NCBI GenBank assembly: GCA_017515345.1
Contig: JAFWFZ010000010.1
Location: 1 to 43,468, forward strand
Reading direction: 5' to 3'
Length of the DNA stretch: 43,468 nt
From: Oscillospiraceae bacterium
GTDB lineage: Bacteria > Bacillota > Clostridia > Oscillospirales > Oscillospiraceae
Both the position numbers and the translations under genes were made by a program. Below, piece after piece: positions 15,963 through 23,900 of this stretch; position 1 is the first letter of the stretch, and every line of letters begins with the position of its first letter. The notes below the pieces were generated by a model. That model made no database searches. It saw only the letters and a list, made by a program, of their open reading frames with translations, and was not told where the DNA came from.

Positions 15963-17390
15963 ATGAAACGTAAAAAAGCCACCGGAAAGGTGATCGGGAC
16001 CGCGCTTGCCGCAGCGCTGATCATGACGCTGCTCGCGGTCTCCCTGTCCGCATATACCGGGGAGGACGCGGAGAAAGCGTACATCGTCCGGTATCTGGAC
16101 GGCGGAGCCGCGGGGCAGACGGACAGAGAGGATTCCGTGCCTTTCGAGGTCGTGAGCGAAGCGGAAATGAAACGTCTTCGGGACGCCGGACTCCTTGAGT
16201 GGTATGAGCCGGACGGCGACGCGGTCCTTATCGATCCCGAGCCGGACAGCGTCCTGCTGGGGACGATCTCCCCCTACTACGACGATCATCAGTGGAATCT
16301 GGACATGATCGGCGCGGACGCCGCTTTTCGGAACGGCCGGCTCGGACAGGGGGGCCGGGTGGGCGTGCTGGATTCCGGCGTGAACCCCCATCCCGCGCTG
16401 GCAGCGAACCTTTTGCCGGGGCATAACTATATGGAAGGCGCCGCTGATCCGGAGGATACGGAGGACAGCTTCGGGCACGGCACACGGGTGGCGGGCCTCA
16501 TCGCCGCGGCCAATGAGAGCGGTTATATCGGAGCGGCCCCGGGCGCGGGGATCGTTCCGCTGAAAATCACCGATGGGCAGACCGTGAAGATCAGCGCGGT
16601 CTGCAGGGCAATCTACGGCGCCGTCGACGATTATTCCTGCGACGTGCTCAATCTGAGCCTCGGCGTCACGACAGATTACCGGTCCCTGGAAGAAGCCGTC
16701 CGCTATGCCGAAGAGCACCGCGTCGTCGTGGTGTCTGCCATCGGCAACGGCGGCGGCCGCGCCCGTTATTACCCGGCCCTGTATGACACGGTGATCGGTG
16801 TGGGCTCGGTGGACAGCAGCGGCATGATCTATTACCGCTCCAATCACAATGAGGGAGTATTCGTCACCGCGCCGGGCGTGGACGTCAGAACGACGGCGAG
16901 CACGGGCGGCTACGTCACTTCGACCGGCACCTCCTTCGCCGTGCCCCAGGTCACGGCGGCAGCTGCTGTGCTGCGGGGGATCGACGGTACGCTCACGCCC
17001 GGGGAAATCCGGGAACTGATCGCCGGTACGGCCTGCGACCGGGGCGCGGAGGGGTATGACGAATACTACGGACATGGGATCCTGAACCTTGCCGGATGCG
17101 TTGACGCCCTGACCGGCGGGATGGGGGAGGGGATGCCCTGCGTACTCCTGCCGCGGACAGGCCCCGCCTCAAAGCTCCGCAACGACTCAGACAGCATTGT
17201 CCGGTGCACCTATCTCCTGGCTGAATACGAGGAAAACGGCCGCTGCATCGGCGTCACCTCCCGGCAGTATGTGCTTGCGCCCGGCGAGACTGTGGAGATC
17301 GCGGTCCCCGGCGGCGGCGCTGGCTTTGGCCAGTTCGTGTGCGATACGGACACGATGGTCCCGCTGGCGGAGGCGAGAAAGTCGCCGTAG
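15963..17390 (+). CDS. secreted subtilisin-like serine protease (S8)
   Basis: A 475-residue protein with a basic N-terminus and a signal-like helix ending near LAVSLSA-YT (about residue 31). The S8 catalytic set is complete: Asp137 in GVLDSGVNPHP, His172 in FGHGTRVAGL, oxyanion Asn262 in AIGNGGG and Ser324 in STGTSFAVPQ. Residues about 32-125 look like a propeptide. After the catalytic domain about 85 residues remain that I do not recognise. It would act outside the membrane. Its place between the exporter and the peptide genes suggests it trims exported peptides or processes the neighbouring giant surface protein, but this is inference. ATG 15963 has GGAGAGGG at good spacing. Confidence 0.88.
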   Translation: MKRKKATGKVIGTALAAALIMTLLAVSLSAYTGEDAEKAYIVRYLDGGAAGQTDREDSVPFEVVSEAEMKRLRDAGLLEWYEPDGDAVLIDPEPDSVLLGTISPYYDDHQWNLDMIGADAAFRNGRLGQGGRVGVLDSGVNPHPALAANLLPGHNYMEGAADPEDTEDSFGHGTRVAGLIAAANESGYIGAAPGAGIVPLKITDGQTVKISAVCRAIYGAVDDYSCDVLNLSLGVTTDYRSLEEAVRYAEEHRVVVVSAIGNGGGRARYYPALYDTVIGVGSVDSSGMIYYRSNHNEGVFVTAPGVDVRTTASTGGYVTSTGTSFAVPQVTAAAAVLRGIDGTLTPGEIRELIAGTACDRGAEGYDEYYGHGILNLAGCVDALTGGMGEGMPCVLLPRTGPASKLRNDSDSIVRCTYLLAEYEENGRCIGVTSRQYVLAPGETVEIAVPGGGAGFGQFVCDTDTMVPLAEARKSP

Positions 17391-17526
17391 ACCCGGACGG
17401 ACCGCCCGCCCGGAACGGATCGAACAGGGATGACGCCGCATCCCGTACCGCGGAAACCCTATACCCGGTCACAGGCCGGGGGAACTGATAATAAAACATC
17501 TGTGATTCAGAATGGAGGTACCAATC

Positions 17527-17691
17527 ATGAAAAAGAACATCACCGCAAACATTCCCGAGGAAACTGCCGTGCAGCCCAAGGAGCTCAACCTGGATGAACT
17601 GAACGAAGTGACCGGCGCGGGCGATCCCTTTGCCGATACGCCCCGCAACCCCGAGCAGCCCATCGACGACGATCTTCGGAAGGACGGCTGA
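17527..17691 (+). CDS. double-glycine-type precursor peptide 1
   Basis: A 54-residue peptide gene with a perfect GGAGG 8 nt before its ATG. The leader (about residues 1-31) ends in ELNLDELNEVTGA, the acidic L-x-x-x-EL-x-x-V-x-G-(A/G) pattern recognised by C39 peptidases; cleavage is expected after GA (residue 31) or close by. The predicted core of about 23 residues begins GDPFADTPRNPEQP and ends DDLRKDG. It is acidic and proline-rich, with no cysteine or serine and a single threonine, so it is a poor substrate for lanthionine or thiazole chemistry. From codon 28 to the stop the DNA is identical to the second peptide gene. The exporter with a complete C39 domain lies just upstream. Function unknown; signal, bacteriocin or surface component are all possible. 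Confidence 0.82.
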   Translation: MKKNITANIPEETAVQPKELNLDELNEVTGAGDPFADTPRNPEQPIDDDLRKDG

Positions 17692-17896
17692 GGACGGACA
17701 GCATCAAAAACCATATTGAATGGAGGATCTTATCATGAAAACCATCATTGAAAACAATCCTGAAGAGACCGGGAATACGGCGGAAGAGCTCACCATGGAC
17801 AAGCTGAACGAGGTGACCGGCGCGGGCGATCCCTTTGCCGATACGCCCCGCAACCCCGAGCAGCCCATCGACGACGATCTTCGGAAGGACGGCTGA
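17608..17896 (+). repeat. 84-nt exact direct repeat (17608-17691 and 17813-17896)
   Basis: The two copies are 205 nt apart and span the end of the leader (from the Val codon of VTGAG), the whole core and the stop codon. One base differs just before (A at 17607, G at 17812), and identity drops quickly both in the leaders and after the stops. Confidence 0.93.
17735..17896 (+). CDS. double-glycine-type precursor peptide 2 (same core)
   Basis: A 53-residue peptide gene, GGAGG 8 nt before the ATG. The leader differs from that of peptide 1 (MKTIIENNPEETGNTAEEL) but keeps the recognition pattern LTMDKLNEVTGA. The last 27 codons plus stop (17813-17896) match 17608-17691 base for base, so the predicted exported core is the same. 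The region just before the start also resembles that of peptide 1 (GAATGGAGG ... ATCATGAAAA). It looks like a tandem duplication in which the leader has changed while the core was kept or re-copied by gene conversion. The giant surface protein gene begins 67 nt downstream. Confidence 0.82.
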   Translation: MKTIIENNPEETGNTAEELTMDKLNEVTGAGDPFADTPRNPEQPIDDDLRKDG

Positions 17897-17963
17897 TACG
17901 ACCCGCGGGGCTTCCCGCCGGATCGGAAGCCGACAGTATTCTTTTTTAACGGGGGAACCAAAC

Positions 17964-20900
17964 GTGAATAAAACAATAACAAGGCTGCTTGCTGTCCTCC
18001 TGTGCCTGATCATGGTCTTTCAGCTCTCGGACGGCGTCATTGCCTTCGCGCTGGAGGATCCGACCCGGGAGATCGAGATTTCCGTGCCCGATTCCCTTCA
18101 GGACGGCGGAAACTACTTCTTTATCCGGGAGGACTATTCCATCAGCGAAAGAAGCGAGGAGAAGCTCTATGTCCCCATCCAGCGGACGGGCGATATCAGC
18201 GGGGAAGCGGATATCACCCTGAAGCTGGTGGACATGACCTCCCATTACGGGGTTAACTACACAGCCAAGATCTACCATGAGAGTACGGAGCCGGCGCTTG
18301 ACTATGATGGCGTGGCTCTTGTGGACGCCTTCCGGAATGCGGAATCCCTGGAGGAGGTCGATCCCGACGAGCTGACGAATGAGGTCGGCCAGGCGGTATA
18401 TGACGCCGGCGGCGCGGATTTCGTCGGTGAAAACGGCGAGGTCATCGGCCGGGTGACTGCTGTGCCGCTGGATGAGGAAGGCGATCCCATCCCGGAGGAG
18501 AATGCCGCGGACGATACCGGGGAGGCAAGCCCTGCCGACGGGGCCGGCGCTTCAGCCTTGCAGCAGCTCCGGGCGGCCAGGGACGCCTATACCGGCACCG
18601 CGTCGGATCGCCAGCAGCTTTCCGGCGGCGGTGATCTCGGCGCTATGTCGGAGGAAAGCGCCGCCGGCGCGCTGAACGACCAGGCCCAGGAGAGCTATCC
18701 CGGGCGTGGGTTCGCGCTGCACTTTGCCGCGGGCGAGGAGGTCAAGTTCCTTGTCATCACCCCCAGGTATTCCCCGGCAGCGGAAGGCGACTCGAACATC
18801 ATGCTCCTGCTGAAGGACATTCCGGAGAATGCCTCCGTACCAGAGGAGTTCAACATGCATTCCGTACTTATCGTGGATGAGGACGAGCCGGAGCCCGTGG
18901 TGATCAGCATGGCCTCTTCCGAGGTCCTGGCGAAGGACGGCATGGCCAGCATCACCGTGACCCGTCAGGGACGCATCAATGCCCTGGTGGGCGTTTACCT
19001 TGCCTCCAATGAGGGCAGCGCCGAGGAAGGGACGGATTACTCCGGCGTGGGCGCCCGGCTTTATTTCCCCATGGGCATCACGGAACGCACCGTGGAGCTT
19101 CCCGTTGGCCACGGCCTGGAGGAGAAGGACTTCAGCGTCTACATTACCCCCCTCAGCGATATGGCGGACGTGACGGTGGATCAGAGCTCCACCCACGTTA
19201 TCATTCCCGCCGCCGAGAGCGAGGCCGAGCTCATGGCCGCACAGGACGACCGCTACGGCGACCAGTGGGACCTGCAGGACCGTATGGATGAGATGACAGA
19301 TCGGGTCCAGTTCAAGAACGACGGCGAAAACGTTTTCATGAAGACCAAGATCGATAAGTGCTGCGGCGAGTACATCGACTTTACCACGCCCAGGAGCTAT
19401 GCCTGGGACGGCGTTCACGTCAACTTCAAGGTCCACACCTGGTATTCCAAGATCGAGTTCATCATCAGGAAGTGGCAGGACGGCCAGTGGAACGATCTGT
19501 TTGACAAAAAGTACGGCGACTGCGCCACCAAGGACAACCTGACCGAGGACGTCTATTACGGGTCGGAGAAGGGACCGTCGTATCTCCGGTTCAAGGACTG
19601 GTGCTATGAGGTGCACAACGGCTTCCGCGACAGCTATACGGACCTCACCATCTATTCCGTCCAGCCCATCAAGCGCCAGTTCACCGTCAAGCTCCTGAAT
19701 CCCGTGCCGCTGGCCTATGAGGGCATGACGGATGAGGAGGTGCTGAAGAACTACCAGACCGCCATCCTGGACAGCGGCCTGGAGACCAAGGGCACCTACT
19801 GGACAGACGATCATTTCTCCGTCTCCCGCCTTGGGGCGCAGGAGTGGTCCAGGCTGTCAGGCCTGGAGGCGGTGGCATCCGACGGGCGCACCATGTCCAT
19901 CGGCACGATCGACGGCAAGACCGGCAGCGTGGACGTGCACCTCAACGAGAGCACCATCGACGCGCTGGCGAATGGCGGCTATATCACCTGGAAGGCGAAC
20001 AAGGGCTCCTATTCCGGCACCATCGAGGTGCGCCCGGTGTTCAAGTACGTGCAGAACGTTACCGTGAAGGTGCGGGACTCCGGCTACGGCGGGGCGACGC
20101 TCCAGAGCAACGCCTCGCTCATCTGGGATTTCGGATCCGGCAATCTGATGGACGCGAGAATGGGCGCGAACACCAAGCACAACGTGAGCTGGAAAGGAGA
20201 ACAGGACGATGACGGCAACGACTACTACACCTTCACAGCCACAGGAGACGACCCCTACGTCTCAATCGATATGTCCGCCCCCGACGCCGCAAAGCTCGCC
20301 TGGGTCGAGATACGCGCCAGGAACCTCAGCGGCGCGGACGCCATCGAGCTGTTCGGCAAGTTTGACGGACAGGGTCCTCTGGGTACGCACTGCGTCCATA
20401 TCGACCTGAAGCAGGATACGGAATGGCACACCTACCTCGTCAATATTCCCGAGGAGAACGTGCGGGCCGTGAACGCTTACAAAGGCGAAACCATCACCCA
20501 GACCACCTGGAAGGGCAATGTGAACTGGCTCCGTCTGGACCCCATGTGGAGCAAGGATTCCACAACCAGCTCCGGTGACATGATCCAGATCGACTACGTG
20601 GCGTTCTACCCGATGAAAACGGAGACGGAGAGGTCCGACGGGAACGGGCTCGCCCCCGGCAGCTACACCTTCCACTACGGCGATAAGCTCACCTTTGTGG
20701 AGAGCTCTTCCGCCGAGAGCGTCGCAGCCTCTGTGCGCCCCGTGGGCATGGGCTATCAGAGCCGCAAGACCGGCGCTTCCGGCAAGCTTACCGGCCAGGT
20801 GGACTGCTCCTACTACGTGATCAATGACGACCCCCGTGAGGACGACGAGCCCACCTTTGTCCTGACGCAGGATTACTATGAGTTCTGGCAGGTATTCAGC

Positions 20901-23900
20901 GCCGAGGACAACAAGGTCCAGCTCCGCGTGGCCGAAAGCGACCTGCAGTACTTTGACACCGCAAAGGGCGTCTTTGAAAACCTGACGCTGGATGCGGTCA
21001 TCGGCGGCTATCGGTACTATACCGTGAAATCCGGCGTGGTCACCAATGAGTTTATCGACATGACCGCGGTGACAAAGGACAGCACCCATGTGCCCACCTG
21101 GTCCCTGCCGGGCAGCGGTACGGTCTATTCCGGAACGGAATTCTGGTTCCACGCGGGTGTGATGGCAGGGGACAACGTGGTCACCCTGGGCGTGGACCGC
21201 GACTCGTCGAAGCACGCCTATTATACGTTCTCCGGCGTCGCCTACACCTCCACGCTGAATCTTTCCTCCGGACATGACGCCGATGACGTGATCCCCGTTC
21301 AGGGTGCCCAGATCATTGCGCCCCTGGGCGGCGCGGCCACCCTTGAGGACGGAGACTTCGACCTCTCCGCTGTGTATCTGGTGGGCGGGACAACCATGCG
21401 CTACTTGGTCAGCTACAACGGCCAGACCACCATCCGCGAGGTCAGGCTGGCGTCCGCTACTGCCTCCACCATGCCCGCCACCTATCAGGGAACGGACGGC
21501 AGCGTCAGCACCGTACCGGCCATCCCCGTGAGCCTGGGCAACATCAAGGTGGACACCTGGGTGCCCGGTGGGGCGCGGTTCTCCAATCTGACCGTCAAAC
21601 TGGGCGACTTCAACAGCACCGCCATCAGCGCTGTGGAGCTCAACGGAAAGAAACTCGAGGTCTCCCTGACGGTGGATCCCGGAAACGGCTACCTGAAGAC
21701 GGACAATAACGGCAGGACCACTACCGTTCAGGAAAAGATTGTGGATTTGAGGCTCTATTTCCAGAGCACCGTCACCGGTGAGATCCACGGAGAGTACTCC
21801 ATCAACGCAGAGGACTCCAAGTACCGCCTGGCCTGGGATCCCAAGACCTATACCGCGACCCTGACCATCAGGGAATTCAAGCCGGACGCCCCGGAGCTCT
21901 ATACCTACGGCGACGTGCTGATGGCGGAGCTCATCACGGACAAGTCCACCGGCGTCAACGAGTTCATGGGCTGGGATATGGCCTATCAGCCGGTTTCTAC
22001 CGGCTTCGCGGTCATCGCGGATCAGGACTACGTCCCCACCACCTTCAACTATGACGTGAACATCGCTGAGATGCTCAGCCCGGATGCGGAGGGCATGCAG
22101 GCGGATGAGGGCGGAAACCGCCGCGCCAACTTCGGCCAGTTCCCGTTCTTCGGCGCCATCACCGCTGCCATCAAGGTGTTCACCAGGTATTCCAGCGTGA
22201 CCAAATACAAGGACGCGGAGAAGATCATCGAGGATCTGGAGGAGATGGGCGATGACGACGGCCTTGCCGGCGAAGACGGCGAGCTCATGGAGACTGCCAT
22301 TGCCCCGAACAAGTGGACCATGAGCGCCCTGGTGGTCATGAAGGACAACTACTACAACGGCATGCGCATCATGGTGGGCGTGGCCATGACCACCGGCGAC
22401 GGCGGGTATCAGAGGCGCGCCAATCCCTACCGATCCGCCAAAAGCTCCCTGTCCTATCTCCTGGGCGGCGAATACGACAGCACCGAGCTTATCTACAACA
22501 AAACCACCGGAAACAGCAGAAGGCAGAACAACCACTACATCGATTCGGAGTTCGGCGGAGGCTACATTACCTTCTCCGTTTACGTGGGCTTCTATCTGGA
22601 CTTCGGCTACATTGAGATCATGGACGACGAGGGTGACGGCAGCTACCATATCAGCCACGACTGTGTCTTCATGGGGGCCGGCGGCTTCGTCGGCGCCCAG
22701 TTCACCGGGGGCTATACCTGGTACATCTTCCCCTGGGGCATCCCGTTATACGCCAATCTTGAGGCTCATTTGAATGTGACACTCTTCCTTGGGTCGGAGG
22801 CCGATCCAAGCAAGACCCTGGAAAAGGCCTATTATGACAATGACCAGCAGACCGGCGAGGACTGGGCCTTCAATCTGGAGGTGGACGGCCAGGCAGGCGT
22901 GAAGCTCACCCTCGGCGTGGGCTTTGCCAAGGTGCTGTCCGTGCGTGCGAGCGGCGGCCTGGGTATCCATACGGGCTACAGTCTGCGCATGGCCGATTGG
23001 TATCCCAATCTGACGGGTGCGGACACCCTCAGCTTTTCCACGGACGCACAGTTCACCGGCGGCGTCGACACGCCCTTCGGCACCTATGATTTCTGGAGCG
23101 CCTCCTGGCCGCTGCCCTGGGGCTATGGATGGCTGCAGTTCTTCCAGCAAATGACGCGGGCCAACAACCTGATCCATTTCATCAAGCAGAACATCGACGA
23201 GAATTACTGCCCTGAAAAGTATCGTGAAGAGGCCAAGGCCAGGGTGGACGAGCTTGCCGCCTATGTGGACCAGTACACCGGCGACGGTCCCACCCTGCGC
23301 AAAAAGGTCAACGCGCTGCAGGACTGGGCACTGGACCACCATGCCCTGGGAAGGCATGAGAGCATCCGCGTGGACGCCATCCGCGTGGGCGGTCTCGTCG
23401 GCAACATCATGGATCAGGTTATGCTCACCGACGACGCGGAAGCCGCCACACAGAACTTCCACGTCAACGACCATGTGGATTCCGACTGGGTCGCCGGGGA
23501 AAGCGCCGCGCTGATGGCCGCCTTCGGCCCCGTGGAATCCAAGGCCCTTATGGAGAAGGCCCCGTCTTCTCCCGCCAGCCAGATCATCGCCCTTGGCGGC
23601 AACCGGTTCCTGGTCGCCTTCCTGGACGACGATTCGACCCGGGAGCGGCAGCAGGCCTATGTCCTGAAGTACACGGTCTACGACGCGAACGCGGGCACCT
23701 GGACCCAGCCCGTCGCCATCCAGGACGACGGCACCGGCGACAGCCAGGCCAACCTGGTGGACGCCGGGGACAAGATCATCGTCTCCTGGACCTCCATCGC
23801 TCCGGAGAAATACCGGGCGCTCAAGGACCAGGTCGCCGCGGAGCTCAAAGCAAAGACCGGCGAACAGGCGTCCGAGGATCAGATCCTCATCGAGCTGGAG

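Noticed and set aside
17527..17896. Lanthipeptide, thiopeptide or sactipeptide precursors
   Set aside because: The core lacks cysteine and serine, and no modification enzyme is present within the window, so a modified RiPP of these classes is not supported.
17608..17896. CRISPR-like repeat
   Set aside because: Only two copies, both coding and in frame with a stop codon; no spacer array or cas gene was seen anywhere in the window.
17835..17963. Upstream extension of the giant protein to 17835
   Set aside because: It would overlap the second peptide gene in another frame, lacks a Shine-Dalgarno and precedes the signal peptide with unrelated residues. The GTG at 17964 gives a normal signal peptide.
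20262..22658. 798-codon open frame on the minus strand inside the giant SLH gene
   Set aside because: It is a mirror of GC-rich codons of the plus-strand gene; it has no ribosome site or recognisable protein features. The same holds for the long minus-strand frames at 15051-17075, 22746-24500, 24726-26600, 30160-31419, 32530-33411 and 41071-43173.
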